The translations under genes and the position numbers were made by a program. From Rhizobium sp. BK399 (GTDB lineage Bacteria > Pseudomonadota > Alphaproteobacteria > Rhizobiales > Rhizobiaceae), in contig NZ_JACIAH010000003.1 of the NCBI RefSeq assembly GCF_014194695.1, forward strand, positions 186,001-250,000: DNA of 64,000 nucleotides. The letters run 5' to 3'. Below, piece after piece: positions 7,195-16,888 of this stretch; the first letter of the stretch is position 1, and every line of letters starts with the position of its first letter. The notes below the pieces were generated by a model that saw only the letters and a list, made by a program, of their open reading frames with translations, made no database searches and was not told where the DNA came from.

Positions 7195-8333
7195 CAACGA
7201 CGAACGGCCACGGCATCTCATTCGGGCGCTTCTGGGCGATGACCATCAAGGAATTCATCCAGATGACCCGCGACCGCATAACGCTGGCAACGATGGTTGC
7301 CTTGCCGATCATGCAGCTGTTCCTATTTGGCTTTGCCATCAACACGACGCCGCACAACCTGCCGACCGCAGTGCTGATGCGCGAAAACACCGATGTCGGC
7401 CGGTCGATTTTGGCGGCCCTTGCGAACACCGATTTCTTCGAGATCCGTTCCGTCGTAACCCGAGCCGAAGACATGGATTCGCTTCTGGAATCCGGCAAGG
7501 TGCTGTTCGTCGTGGAGATTCCCGAGGGATTCGAACGCTCACTTCGCCGCGGTGATACGCCTTCACTGCTGGTCGCCGCCGATGCGACCGATCCCGTCGC
7601 GTCAAGCTCGGCTTTGGGTGCGCTTTCAGGCATCGTGACGTCGGCGCTTGTGAACGACCGGCAGGTCGAGTTCACCGAGCCGACCAAGCCCGCGTTTTCC
7701 ATCGTCCAGCACCGTCGCTACAATCCAGCCGGTTCATCCACCCTGAACATCGTGCCTGGCCTGCTTGGTACCATCCTAACCATGACATTGCTGATTTTCA
7801 CGGCCCTCTCGGTTACCCGGGAAGTGGAACGCGGCACGATGGAGAACCTGCTTTCGATGCCGATCAAGCCGCTCGAAATCATGCTGGGCAAGATCACGCC
7901 CTATGTGCTGATCGGCCTTGTCCAGTCGCTGCTGATCATCACCGCCGGTCTGCTCGTTTTCGGAGTGCCAATTCTCGGCAATCCTGCTTCGCTGGCAGCC
8001 GCGACCACGCTTTTCGTCATCACCAATCTCTCGATCGGCTACACCTTCTCGACGATCGCGGCCAATCAGCTGCAGGCCATGCAGATGGCGATGATGTTCT
8101 TCCTGCCGAATATTCTGTTGTCTGGCTTCATGTTCCCGTTCGCCGGGATGCCGAAATGGGCGCAATGGATCGGTGAGGCCCTGCCCCTCACCCACTACAT
8201 CCGCATCGTCAGGGCGATCATGCTGAAGGGCGCCAGTATCGAAACGCTTGCTTATGACACCATCGCCCTCGCCTGCCTGATGGGTGTGGCCATGCTCATC
8301 GCCGTCCGCCGCTTCCGCCGGACCTTGGACTAG
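7191..8333 (+). CDS. ABC-2 type exporter permease (YbhS/YbhR-like)
   Basis: A 380-residue inner-membrane subunit with the ABC-2 layout: one membrane segment near residues 30-48, a large periplasmic region of about 55-180, then five segments in the C-terminal half, with the conserved REVERGTMENLLSMPIKPLE motif between them. The start is the ATG at 7191, which overlaps the ATPase stop. E. coli has two permeases (YbhS and YbhR); only one is present here, so a homodimer is likely. With the adaptor and ATPase it should form a tripartite exporter for an unidentified toxic compound. Confidence 0.92.
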   Translation: MTTTNGHGISFGRFWAMTIKEFIQMTRDRITLATMVALPIMQLFLFGFAINTTPHNLPTAVLMRENTDVGRSILAALANTDFFEIRSVVTRAEDMDSLLESGKVLFVVEIPEGFERSLRRGDTPSLLVAADATDPVASSSALGALSGIVTSALVNDRQVEFTEPTKPAFSIVQHRRYNPAGSSTLNIVPGLLGTILTMTLLIFTALSVTREVERGTMENLLSMPIKPLEIMLGKITPYVLIGLVQSLLIITAGLLVFGVPILGNPASLAAATTLFVITNLSIGYTFSTIAANQLQAMQMAMMFFLPNILLSGFMFPFAGMPKWAQWIGEALPLTHYIRIVRAIMLKGASIETLAYDTIALACLMGVAMLIAVRRFRRTLD

Positions 8334-8376
8334 GAGTCGAGTGAAGTCCCGACCAACCAGGCGCGATCTACACCAA

Positions 8377-9009
8377 TTACCGGGGCCGGCGAACGGCCCG
8401 GACTTTGCCGCTGTTACCACCGCCGCAAAACAGGCGATCACCGCCATCGGATTCCAGCCCAGACACCGTAAGGCCGGGCGGCATATCGAGGCGTTCCAGC
8501 ACGCGCCCGCTCTTGGGTTCAAGGCGCCTGATATCGCTCTCATCGCCTTCCCAAGTGGCGTGCCAGAGTTCGCCATCCACCCAGGTCACGCCGGTCACGA
8601 ACCGGTTGGACTCGATGCTGCGAAGAACCGCACCGGTCTCCGGATCGACCTGATGGATCTTTCGGCCGCGGTAGTCTCCAACCCAGAGCGTTCCTTCGGC
8701 CCAGGCGAGCCCGGAATCACCGCCGTTCGCCGGTGCCGGGATCGTGGTGAGCACCGCGCCGGTTTTCGGATCGATCTTCTGGATGCGATCCTCGGCAATC
8801 TGAAACAGGTAGCGTCCATCAAAGGCAGTCCCTGCATGAGCCGCCACGTCGATCGTTTGCACCAGCTCACCGGCATCGGGGTCGAAGGCATTGAGCCTGT
8901 CGCCGGACGCAAACCACACATGTCGCCCGTCATAGGTGACGCCGCCCACCTGGTTCACATCCGCAAAGGGACCATATTCGCGAAGGATTTCAGCTTTGGA
9001 GTGTTTCAT
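8377..9009 (-). CDS. Beta-propeller (YncE/NHL-like) protein
   Basis: A 210-residue protein made of about four to five repeats of a beta-propeller blade. Each repeat carries a G-x-L-W/YLF strand and a DP-(E/K/D)-(T/A)-G turn (AFDPDAGELVQTI, KIDPKTGAVLTTI, QVDPETGAVLRSI, RLEPKSGRVLERL). No signal peptide is seen, so it is probably cytosolic. The fold resembles YncE, SMP-30 and glutamine cyclotransferase, but no catalytic residues can be assigned. It lies 9 bases downstream of a regulator gene on the same strand and probably forms an operon with it. Confidence 0.7.
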   Translation of the reverse strand: MKHSKAEILREYGPFADVNQVGGVTYDGRHVWFASGDRLNAFDPDAGELVQTIDVAAHAGTAFDGRYLFQIAEDRIQKIDPKTGAVLTTIPAPANGGDSGLAWAEGTLWVGDYRGRKIHQVDPETGAVLRSIESNRFVTGVTWVDGELWHATWEGDESDIRRLEPKSGRVLERLDMPPGLTVSGLESDGGDRLFCGGGNSGKVRAVRRPR

Positions 9010-9018
9010 GGGCCTATC

Positions 9019-10239
9019 CTAGTCGTTGGGCAGTGGACCTGGGAGTAACAAAGTTGACGGGAATCCAGGCAGGGACGGGATCGTCCATCGACGTGCCGGT
9101 CCGCGTCCGAAGGATTGTACCTTGCCTTTTTCCGACAAGGTATCGAGTGCCCGCTGCACGGTGCGAGGGCTGGCACCAATGGCAATCGCCAGTGCCGAAC
9201 TCGACCAGGCCTCGCCATCGGCCAGAAATGCGAGAATCTCACCGTGCTGCTCCTCGACGGGCGGCGCCAGAATAAGCACGTCTTCGCTGTGACGCGGTAC
9301 AAATGTAAAGCCATCCCTCGTTGCATTGACATCCGCGATGCGATGAAGCTCACCACGCAACCGTCCGATTTCGACGCGCAGCCTGGCGCGATGCGATTCA
9401 TCGGCTTCCTTTGCCCCGAAGGCTCGAGCAACAAGGGCGTTTCGCGATACGTCTCCCGGCCAACGCTCCGCCAACGCACGCGCCAGTGCGAACAAGACCG
9501 GACGCGTCGTCAGCGAAACGAGCGAGTCCCCTTTGCGCACGACGTACCGGCATGCGTCGATCACGAGTGCGTCTGACGTTAGAACCGCCTCCACCTCCTC
9601 CAGCAGCAGGAGCCGCTCCTCACCTCGCCCGATCAAACGTGCTGCGGGCGTTTTCAGAACTTGCGATACGCTGTCGACTTCGGCGTGGAGAGCAGGAATT
9701 CCCGCCTCGCGCGCAGCATTTTCCGCACGCTGCAGGGCCGCGCGCGCCGCGCCGGTGCGAAGGCGGCGAATGGCAATCCCTCCAACGACCAGTTCGTGGG
9801 TGGTCCGCAACGGAGGTGGAAACGGTGTCGGATCGACGCCCGCAAGCAGGTGTTCGGCCTCGTCCAGATGCCCGACCAGGAGCAGTCGCCTTGCTTCGAG
9901 ATGTCGTGCATGTGCGGCGTTCAATCGGTCGCCATGCGCTTCGAGCACCTCGCGCGCAGCGGTGAGCGTTTTGGCCGGCCAGGTGAGATCACGCGAGACC
10001 AGGGCAATTTCCGCCTCGGCGACGACACAGCGCGCTCGCGGAATCGGTTCCCTTGATCCGAACGAACGCGCCGCCGCCTTCAGCAGAATTTTCGCCCTCG
10101 CGAGATCGCCGAGCTGTGCCATTGCGATGCCACGAAGCGCGAGCGCCGGCGCATCGTTGCGCAGCGCAACCCTTTTCAAGGCGCCGAGAAGATCGCCGGT
10201 CGCGAGCAGCCTCGCCGCAGCGACGATCATCGAGTCCAT
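9019..10239 (-). CDS. Transcriptional regulator with helical repeats and winged helix
   Basis: A 406-residue protein. Residues 1 to about 220 are Ala/Leu/Arg-rich helical hairpins resembling TPR repeats (LATGDLLGALKRVALRND, MAQLGDLARAKILLKAAARS). A winged-helix domain resembling the OmpR/SARP type follows at about 260-345 (ARLRVEIGRLRGELHRI). A second helix-turn-helix ends the protein (SSALAIAIGASPRTVQRALD). The ATG at 10239 is chosen because the longer frame gives implausible sequence; its ribosome-binding site is weak. It is divergent from the DUF899 gene at 10362 and may control it. Confidence 0.7.
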   Translation of the reverse strand: MDSMIVAAARLLATGDLLGALKRVALRNDAPALALRGIAMAQLGDLARAKILLKAAARSFGSREPIPRARCVVAEAEIALVSRDLTWPAKTLTAAREVLEAHGDRLNAAHARHLEARRLLLVGHLDEAEHLLAGVDPTPFPPPLRTTHELVVGGIAIRRLRTGAARAALQRAENAAREAGIPALHAEVDSVSQVLKTPAARLIGRGEERLLLLEEVEAVLTSDALVIDACRYVVRKGDSLVSLTTRPVLFALARALAERWPGDVSRNALVARAFGAKEADESHRARLRVEIGRLRGELHRIADVNATRDGFTFVPRHSEDVLILAPPVEEQHGEILAFLADGEAWSSSALAIAIGASPRTVQRALDTLSEKGKVQSFGRGPARRWTIPSLPGFPSTLLLPGPLPND

Positions 10240-10361
10240 TGAAATCCCGTCAAACTTGTAACTCCCACCTTCTCCCGCTCCGGCCCTAGTCTGTTCCCGA
10301 CCAGCAAAGCAGCCGCTCGCGGCGGCGATGCTACGCAACAGACAGCAAAAGGAGAAGTAGG

Positions 10362-11159
10362 ATGACAATGCATAAAACAGGCTCACGCGAAGAATGGCTT
10401 GCGGCCCGGCTCGACCTGCTGGGTGAAGAAAAAGAGCTGACGCGACGCAGCGACATGCTGGCACAACGCCGCCAGGAGCTGCCATGGGTACGGATCGACA
10501 AGGAATACCGGTTCGAGACCGCCAACGGCAGCGCTTCGCTGGTTGACCTCTTCAAGGGTCGTTCGCAGCTGCTGATCTATCACTTCATGTTCGGCCCCGA
10601 CTACACCGCCGGATGCCCGTCCTGCTCTTCGATCGCAGATGGCTACAACGGCGTCGTCGTCCATCTCGAAAACCATGACGTGGCCTTCACCGCCGTCTCC
10701 CGCGCGCCCTTCCCGAAGCTGCAGGCTTTCAAGCAGCGGATGGGATGGACATTCGACTGGGCTTCCTCGTTCGGCAGCGATTTCAACCTCGACTTCAGCG
10801 TCTTGTTCAGCGAACAGCAGCAGCGCGAAGGCGGGATCGAGTATAACTACCGCCGTGAACCACCTGCCCGGGTGCCACTCGAAGGTCAAACCGTGCAGGA
10901 ATGGAAACTGCGCGGCGCCGAGAGCCCCGTCGCCCAGATCGCCTCGATGACGGGAACCGACGTTGCCACCTACACGCGCGACCGACCCGGCCTCAGTGCT
11001 TTCGTTCTTGAGGATGGCGTTGTCTACCACACCTACTCCAGCTACGCGCGCGGGTTGGACGGCATTTGGGGTGTCTATCAGTTGCTCGACCGGGCACCCA
11101 GGGGCCGCAATGAGGATGGCATCTGGTGGCGTCGTCACGACGAGTATGGCCGGGGATAA
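10362..11159 (+). CDS. DUF899 thioredoxin-like protein
   Basis: A 265-residue protein of the DUF899 family, which has a thioredoxin/AhpC-like fold. Hallmarks are LPWVRIDKEYRFETANGSA near residue 40, then LIYHFMFGPDYTAGCPSC, where a redox-type CPSC motif is visible, and the C-terminal YHTYSSYARGLDGIWGVYQL and IWWRRHDEY. A redox or detoxification role is often assumed, but no reaction is established. AGGAG lies upstream of the ATG. The next gene, a small membrane protein, starts 5 bases after the stop. Confidence 0.88.
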   Translation: MTMHKTGSREEWLAARLDLLGEEKELTRRSDMLAQRRQELPWVRIDKEYRFETANGSASLVDLFKGRSQLLIYHFMFGPDYTAGCPSCSSIADGYNGVVVHLENHDVAFTAVSRAPFPKLQAFKQRMGWTFDWASSFGSDFNLDFSVLFSEQQQREGGIEYNYRREPPARVPLEGQTVQEWKLRGAESPVAQIASMTGTDVATYTRDRPGLSAFVLEDGVVYHTYSSYARGLDGIWGVYQLLDRAPRGRNEDGIWWRRHDEYGRG

Positions 11160-11164
11160 CGTTC

Positions 11165-11446
11165 ATGCGTTCCTACGACCAGACGAAGCGCAGCGCACCG
11201 ATCGAGACTCCGACCGACACGGCAGCAAGCATCGCCGACTGGCTATGCCTGGGCGCTGCGCCCACCTTCGCCATCATGGCGATCGTCACGATGGCGAACA
11301 GCGGAGCAGAGATGATCTGCTCCGCCATGCCGGACGCCTTTCCGGTGGACGGCATGACGACCATGTACCTACTGATGTGTGCTTTCCACCTTCCGCCATG
11401 GCTGCGCCTCATTTCCGGTCGTTCGGTCGGACCTGAGCACCCCTGA
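11165..11446 (+). CDS. Small membrane protein following DUF899 gene
   Basis: A 93-residue protein with two hydrophobic segments, about residues 20-45 ([20 protein letters not shown]) and 60-80 ([20 protein letters not shown]). It begins 5 bases after the DUF899 stop, so the two are very likely co-transcribed. I do not recognise a named family. A longer antisense ORF covers the same DNA but has the look of a shadow frame. Confidence 0.6.
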   Translation: MRSYDQTKRSAPIETPTDTAASIADWLCLGAAPTFAIMAIVTMANSGAEMICSAMPDAFPVDGMTTMYLLMCAFHLPPWLRLISGRSVGPEHP

Positions 11447-11570
11447 CCTCTGCGGCACCGGAGGTGTCGCGAACGGCCGAGATTGCGGGCAAAGCGACTT
11501 GTATTGTTGCCTGCCCGCTCCACCTTTAACACCCGAGCAAGCCCCAAACCAGGCAACCGGGAGAAGGTCC

Positions 11571-12449
11571 GTGCCCGACAGTTCCACGATTTCAGCAGCC
11601 GCATCGGGTCAATTTTCGATCGGCAAGATCACCGTCAATCGTCTCGGCTTTGGCGCCATGCGCATCACTGGGGCCGGCATTTGGGGACCGCCGGCAGACA
11701 AGGCCGCAGCATTGGCAACTTTGCGTCGCCTGCCGGAGATCGGCGTCAATTTCATAGACACGGCCGATTCCTACGGCCCCGATGTTTCCGAAGAACTCAT
11801 CCGGGAATCGCTGCATCCTTACAAAGGACTGCTGATCGCGACCAAGGCGGGCCTGACTCGGAAAGGACCGGATATCTGGACGCCGAACGGACGGCCGGAC
11901 TATCTTATCGAGCGCGCGAAAGGCAGCTTGAAGAAGCTCGGTGTCGACCGGATTGACCTTTGGCAGCTGCACCGCATAGATCCGCGGGTTCCCGCCGGCG
12001 AGCAGTTCGGTGCCGTCAAGATGCTTCTTGACCAGGGCGTCATTGCCCATGCGGGCCTCAGCGAAGTTTCTGTCGACGACATAAAGGCAGCCCGCGAGGT
12101 ATTTCCTGTCGCGACCGTCCAGAACCGCTACAACCTCGTCGATCGCGGTAGCGAAGACGTTCTTGACTACTGCGAACGCGAGGGCATCGGTTTCATTCCA
12201 TGGTATCCGCTGGCGGCCGGCGAGCTTGCCCGCCCCGGCTCCATCCTCGACAGGTTGGCCAGGAAGTATGATGCGACGCCAAGCCAGCTCGCTCTTGCAT
12301 GGGTGCTGAAACGCAGCCCTGTAATGTTGCCGATTCCCGGAACCTCGAAGGTGAAACACCTTGAGGAGAACGTTGCGGCTGCGAACATCACTCTCGATGG
12401 AGAGGATTTTGCTGCCCTCGACAAAGCTGCTCGCGAATCCGGCTCGTGA
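11571..12449 (+). CDS. Aldo/keto reductase
   Basis: A 292-residue NADPH-dependent oxidoreductase of the aldo/keto reductase superfamily with a TIM-barrel fold. The catalytic set is visible: Asp/Tyr in [10 protein letters not shown], Lys in LIATKAGL and His in LWQLHRIDP. The cofactor-binding end is [21 protein letters not shown] place the start at the GTG at 11571, preceded by GAGAAGG, because the upstream part of the longer frame has no family resemblance. Substrate unknown. A LysR gene converges on it, but neither is clearly linked to the other. Confidence 0.9.
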   Translation: MPDSSTISAAASGQFSIGKITVNRLGFGAMRITGAGIWGPPADKAAALATLRRLPEIGVNFIDTADSYGPDVSEELIRESLHPYKGLLIATKAGLTRKGPDIWTPNGRPDYLIERAKGSLKKLGVDRIDLWQLHRIDPRVPAGEQFGAVKMLLDQGVIAHAGLSEVSVDDIKAAREVFPVATVQNRYNLVDRGSEDVLDYCEREGIGFIPWYPLAAGELARPGSILDRLARKYDATPSQLALAWVLKRSPVMLPIPGTSKVKHLEENVAAANITLDGEDFAALDKAARESGS

Positions 12450-12478
12450 ACGCGCACACCGGCCACAAACACGCTTTA

Positions 12479-13363
12479 TCAAACATCGACGGCCAGGTGA
12501 TCAAAGAGGTCTCGTGCTTGGCTCGTCAACCAATCCGGCGACTGGCAGCATAAGACCAGGCGCCGGACGGCCCATGCGTCGGCAATGCGCACCTCCGATA
12601 GCGGCAATGATCTCCGAAATCGCTTTGCAGCCGTGCCGGGAATAATGCCTATGCCGGCCCCGCTGGAAGCGAGACGGCATATCCCTTCAAAGCTTCTTAC
12701 CCGGACACGCATCTTCAGCTTCGCGCCCAATCGTCTGGCATGATCCTCGACGTGGCTTTGCAGCGCGCCGTCCATGAGGCCGATAAAGTCTTCCTCCAGG
12801 ACTTGGCGGAAGTTGATTTTCTTCTGTTCCGCAAGATGCCACTGTTTGCTCGCAACGACCACCAGCCGGTCCGTGGCGAAATCGCGAACGTGCAGGTCGC
12901 CTGTTTCCACGGCATCGGAGAAGATGCCGATTTCAGCGTGCCCGGCCGCAATCGCCCGCGCGATTTCAGCGCTCTGTCGCTCCTTAAGATCGAGATCGAT
13001 ATTGGGATGCTTGACCAACCACGGCGCAAGCTGCGTTGGAAGAAATTCCATGATCGCTGCAGTGTTGGCCAGAACCTGGATTGTCGCCCGCAGTCCCTTT
13101 GCGTGCTCGCTCAGTTCACCGCGCATATGCGCCATTTGACGTTCGATCAGCCGCGCGTGATGGGCCAAGGCCTCTCCTGCCGGTGTCGGAGATACGCCTC
13201 TGCGTCCGCGCTCCAAGAGCAAGACGCCGCAGACTGCTTCCATCGACCGCAAGCGCTCACTGGCCGCAGGAAGCGACAAGCCGACTTCCGCCGCGCCGCG
13301 CGTGATGTTGCCCGCCTCGGCAACCGCGAGAAAGAGGCGAAGATCGGTAAGGTCAAAGCGCAT
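12479..13363 (-). CDS. LysR-family transcriptional regulator
   Basis: A 294-residue LysR regulator. The helix-turn-helix occupies about residues 5-60 (LRLFLAVAEAGNITRGAAEV, then LPAASERLRSME), followed by a two-lobed periplasmic-binding-like effector domain. It is divergent from the TauE-family gene at 13461, with 97 bases between the starts, which is the classic arrangement for a LysR protein controlling its neighbour. The inducer cannot be inferred. Confidence 0.92.
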   Translation of the reverse strand: MRFDLTDLRLFLAVAEAGNITRGAAEVGLSLPAASERLRSMEAVCGVLLLERGRRGVSPTPAGEALAHHARLIERQMAHMRGELSEHAKGLRATIQVLANTAAIMEFLPTQLAPWLVKHPNIDLDLKERQSAEIARAIAAGHAEIGIFSDAVETGDLHVRDFATDRLVVVASKQWHLAEQKKINFRQVLEEDFIGLMDGALQSHVEDHARRLGAKLKMRVRVRSFEGICRLASSGAGIGIIPGTAAKRFRRSLPLSEVRIADAWAVRRLVLCCQSPDWLTSQARDLFDHLAVDV

Positions 13364-13460
13364 TCTAAAGGATTACACCAAGGCCAGCCTTCGGACCAGC
13401 CGAAGTCTGTGTTCCGGCAATCCGCATTGTGCGCGATGATCGATCTGCTATCCGCAACCG

Positions 13461-14207
13461 ATGGAAACGACACTTGCCTCCCTCCCGCTCGTCATCGTGA
13501 TCTTCCTTGTTGCCGGGGTCGTCAAGGGAATTACGGGCATGGGCTTGCCAACCGTGGCGATGGGCCTGTTGGGGGCACTCGTCTCGCCGCTTGCCGCAGC
13601 CGCTTTGTTGGTGGTGCCCTCGCTGATCACGAATATCTGGCAATTGGCGGCAGGACCGAATGTTTTTCCCGCGACACGACGCCTCTGGCCAATGATGGCT
13701 GCGATTGCCGTGGCTACGATCGCTAGCAGCGCCTTCATAACCGGCGGGCACAGCAATGGGCCAACCGCCGCGCTCGGCGCGGTGCTCATGCTATACGCGA
13801 TCTACACTCTCGTCGCCCAGCCGCTTAGCATCCCGGCATGGCAGGAGCGGTGGCTTTCTCCGGCAATCGGCCTCGTGACGGGCCTGGTCACTGGTGCAAC
13901 AGGCGTCTTCGTCGTCCCAGCGGTCCCCTATCTGCAATCGCTTAATCTATGCCGAGACGATCTCATCCAAGCTCTCGGACTGTCCTTCACCGTCTCGACG
14001 ATTGCGCTTGCCGGCGGACTTGCTTGGCATGGAGAATACCAGGGGAGCGCCCTGATGATGTCCACAATGGCCGTCGTTCCTGCACTTGCCGGCATGATCG
14101 CCGGACAAGCTATCCGCACAAGAATAAATCCTGCCCGTTTCCGAGCGTGGTTCCTCATTGGCCTGTTTCTGCTTGGTCTGGAAATGTTCGCGCGGGCTCT
14201 ACTGTAG
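13461..14207 (+). CDS. TauE/SafE-family membrane transporter
   Basis: A 248-residue integral membrane protein with about eight hydrophobic segments. The family repeat is clear: VVKGITGMGLPTVAMGLLGA near the N-terminus and the matching LVTGLVTGATGVFVVPAVPY at about residue 145. TauE/SafE proteins export sulfite, sulfoacetate or other small organic anions. The divergent LysR gene suggests inducible expression. The substrate is not determined by the sequence. Confidence 0.9.
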   Translation: METTLASLPLVIVIFLVAGVVKGITGMGLPTVAMGLLGALVSPLAAAALLVVPSLITNIWQLAAGPNVFPATRRLWPMMAAIAVATIASSAFITGGHSNGPTAALGAVLMLYAIYTLVAQPLSIPAWQERWLSPAIGLVTGLVTGATGVFVVPAVPYLQSLNLCRDDLIQALGLSFTVSTIALAGGLAWHGEYQGSALMMSTMAVVPALAGMIAGQAIRTRINPARFRAWFLIGLFLLGLEMFARALL

Positions 14208-14345
14208 CATGGCAGAGTTCAAAGGCCGTTTTTTCTGTGGGATTAGTTTGCAGTTTCCCCTTGCCCGAGTTTTTTGTCATCAAGGCGTTTTGTCCGGATG
14301 GCACCGCTCTATCTCTCGTCAAAGGAATTGCATCCATCGATCATC

Positions 14346-15827
14346 ATGCGACCGAGCGGAGACCGCCATTTGGGAACCGAAACAGAACTGAAGCTTGAGC
14401 TGAGTGCCGACGCCGCGGATACACTATTGGGATCCGGCTTGCTCGGCGAGCCAATCTCCGTAGAGCCGCTGACTTCGATTTATTTTGACACACCCGACCA
14501 CCAGGCATGGCAAGGCGGTTATTCGCTAAGAATTCGCAGTGTCGGCGAAGCGCACATCCAAACGGTAAAGGCGACCGGCCCGAACAATGCGATCTTCGCG
14601 CGTTCCGAATGGGAAGCGCCGGTCACCGGCAACACACCCGTGATCGATTATTCGACGCCATTGAAGGCAGAGCTTGATATCGACGCGACCGCCCCCATCC
14701 CACAGTTCTCTACATCCGTAAAGCGGCATCGATGGAACGTCGATCAGGATGGAAGCAAAATAGAAGTTGCGCTGGATACGGGCTTTGTCGTCGCCGGCGA
14801 CCGCCAGACGCAGATACGGGAATTGGAACTGGAGCTGAAGGATGGCAAGCCAAACGCCCTGTTTGTGCTTGCCCGCAGAATCGAGGCGATTGTCCCAATC
14901 CATTTCGGTGTCGCCTCAAAAGCAGAGAGAGGCTACCGTCTCCTCGGCGAGCAGACGACCGCGTACAAAGCCGAAGCAGTGCACCTCAATCGCGAGCTGC
15001 GAGTGTCCGGGTCGTTCCAGATCGTTGCCGAAGCGTGCCTCCGGCAATTCCGTCTGAACGAGTCAATTCTCCTCGACCGGGCAAACCCGGCGGCGCTTCA
15101 TCAAGCCCGGGTATCCCTGAGGCGGCTGCGGTCCGCCTTCTCACTCTACAAGGCAATCCTGGTTGATGCGGAATCGCGGCGGCTCAAGGACGAGCTGAAA
15201 TGGCTGACCGGCGTTCTCGGAACGGCGCGCAACATAGATGTCTTGATTGCCAGGGCAGGAAGCAGCGACATCCGCGGCCGGCTGCTTGAGGCCCGCGATA
15301 GCGCCTATGACGATGTGCTGAATGCCATCTACAGCTCGCGCGCCAAAGCCCTGATGCTCGACGTTAACGAGTGGCTCCGTTGCGGGGAATATCTCACGTT
15401 GTCGGAAACCACGGAGATCCGCAACGGCCCGGTGGTCGATTTCGCGATCGAGACTCTCGACCGTCACCGCAAGAAGTTGAAGAAGCGCGGCAAGTCCCTC
15501 GTCGAGGCTGACGACGAGCACCGGCACGAAGCACGCAAGGCGGCGAAGAAGCTCAGATACGCGTGCGAGTTCTTGATCTCATTGTTTACCGGCAAGCAGG
15601 CGGAGCGAAGGTACGCCAAGTTCATCAAGTCGATGGAGGAATTGCAGGACGAACTCGGTCTCCTGAACGATATGGCAACGGCCCCGACTGTCGTTCACGA
15701 GTTGGAACTGGATTCGCATCCCGACGCCGAATCGCTGGTCGCCGTTGGCAACCGCGAAAAACTGCTGAGCGCCGCACAGTCGTCCCTGGATGACCTGATG
15801 GAACGGAAAAGATTCTGGCGCGGATGA
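14346..15827 (+). CDS. CYTH and CHAD domain inorganic triphosphatase
   Basis: A 493-residue two-domain protein. Residues 10-200 form a CYTH (triphosphate tunnel) domain: the ExExK signature appears as TETELKLEL, followed by YFDTPD and lysine/arginine-rich strands such as LRIRSVG and SVKRHRW. Residues about 215-490 form a CHAD domain of helices with conserved His and basic residues (HQARVSLRRLRSAFSLYK, HEARKAAKKLRYACEFL) that bind polyphosphate. The E. coli relative YgiF hydrolyses inorganic triphosphate. The start is uncertain; in-frame ATGs at 14274 and 14298 would lengthen it, and none has a strong ribosome-binding site. Confidence 0.88.
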   Translation: MRPSGDRHLGTETELKLELSADAADTLLGSGLLGEPISVEPLTSIYFDTPDHQAWQGGYSLRIRSVGEAHIQTVKATGPNNAIFARSEWEAPVTGNTPVIDYSTPLKAELDIDATAPIPQFSTSVKRHRWNVDQDGSKIEVALDTGFVVAGDRQTQIRELELELKDGKPNALFVLARRIEAIVPIHFGVASKAERGYRLLGEQTTAYKAEAVHLNRELRVSGSFQIVAEACLRQFRLNESILLDRANPAALHQARVSLRRLRSAFSLYKAILVDAESRRLKDELKWLTGVLGTARNIDVLIARAGSSDIRGRLLEARDSAYDDVLNAIYSSRAKALMLDVNEWLRCGEYLTLSETTEIRNGPVVDFAIETLDRHRKKLKKRGKSLVEADDEHRHEARKAAKKLRYACEFLISLFTGKQAERRYAKFIKSMEELQDELGLLNDMATAPTVVHELELDSHPDAESLVAVGNREKLLSAAQSSLDDLMERKRFWRG

Positions 15828-16030
15828 AGCAGTACGGCACTGACATGCACCGATTTCGCTGGAGGCTGAAGCGGCTTAGCAACGGTGTCCGAGATTTCCG
15901 ACGTCAGATATATGAGAACCGACATATAAGCACTTTGCGGCAAACAGAACTTAGTGCAATCTGCGATATCAGTTCAGGTCGGTGAATCGGGGCCATTTGT
16001 GACCTGAACGCGAGAGGGGACAGGTTCACT

Positions 16031-16819
16031 ATGAGTAGCAGGATTTCGCTGATCGCATGCGCTGCCGCCGCGTTGGCATTTGTGACACCGTTGCATGCAG
16101 CAGATCTTTTGCCGGCCACGGCACCTCAGCCTCAGGCTTCGGAACCGAACGGCTGGACGTTTTCGTTCGCACCCTATTTCTGGGTCGCGGGACTCGACGG
16201 CAAAACCCAGGTGTTTGGCCTTCCGACCGTCGACATAAATCAGAGTTTCAGTGACATCCTGAAGGATCTCGACTTTGCCTTCATGGCAGCCGGCGATGCG
16301 CGCTATGACCGCTTCAGCATCTTCACCGACATAATTTACGCGCGCATAACGACGGATGCCGCCACGCCACGCGGCGTCGTCGCCGACGAAGTCGATCTCA
16401 AATCGGTGACGTTCACATCGCTGCTCGGTGTCGGCTACACGGTCTATGAGGATCCCAAGGCCCGCCTGGATGTGGTTGGAGGCGCCAGATACTGGCATGT
16501 CGAAACCAGGATCGCCCTAAACGGCGGCCTCATTGGCAACCTGTCGCGCACCGACACCGGAAACTGGGTGGATGGGCTTGTCGGCTTCAGAGGCAACTAT
16601 TTGCTGACCGACAAGGCCTTTTTGACTGGTTCCGCCATGATTGGCGCCGGCGGCGCCGATTTCGACTGGGACGTGCTGGGAGCGATTGGCTACAAATTCA
16701 ACGATCGAATCTCGGCAGTTGCCGGCTATCGTGCCCTCGGCGTCAATTACAGCAACGACGGCTTCACTTATGACACGATCGAACACGGCCCGATCTTGGG
16801 AGCTGTCTTCCGCTTCTGA
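16031..16819 (+). CDS. Outer-membrane beta-barrel protein
   Basis: A 262-residue precursor with a Sec signal peptide (residues 1-23, cut after LHA). The mature part alternates aromatic-rich strands (WTFSFAPYFWVAGLDGKTQV, ARYDRFSIFTDIIYARI, VGARYW-type blocks) and ends in Phe (GAVFRF), as expected for a small porin-like barrel inserted by the Bam machinery. It is a single gene with GAGGGG upstream of the ATG. A more specific role cannot be given. Confidence 0.82.
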   Translation: MSSRISLIACAAAALAFVTPLHAADLLPATAPQPQASEPNGWTFSFAPYFWVAGLDGKTQVFGLPTVDINQSFSDILKDLDFAFMAAGDARYDRFSIFTDIIYARITTDAATPRGVVADEVDLKSVTFTSLLGVGYTVYEDPKARLDVVGGARYWHVETRIALNGGLIGNLSRTDTGNWVDGLVGFRGNYLLTDKAFLTGSAMIGAGGADFDWDVLGAIGYKFNDRISAVAGYRALGVNYSNDGFTYDTIEHGPILGAVFRF

Positions 16820-16888
16820 TCGATGACGTACGGAAGGCTGGAGCACGCCTGCCCATGGGACGGCGCGCTTCGCAGTATCCTCGTGACA

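Noticed and set aside
11173..11604. Leftward ORF opposite the small membrane protein
   Set aside because: The plus-strand frame starts 5 bases after DUF899 and has clear membrane segments; the leftward one has no start signal or hydrophobic pattern of its own.
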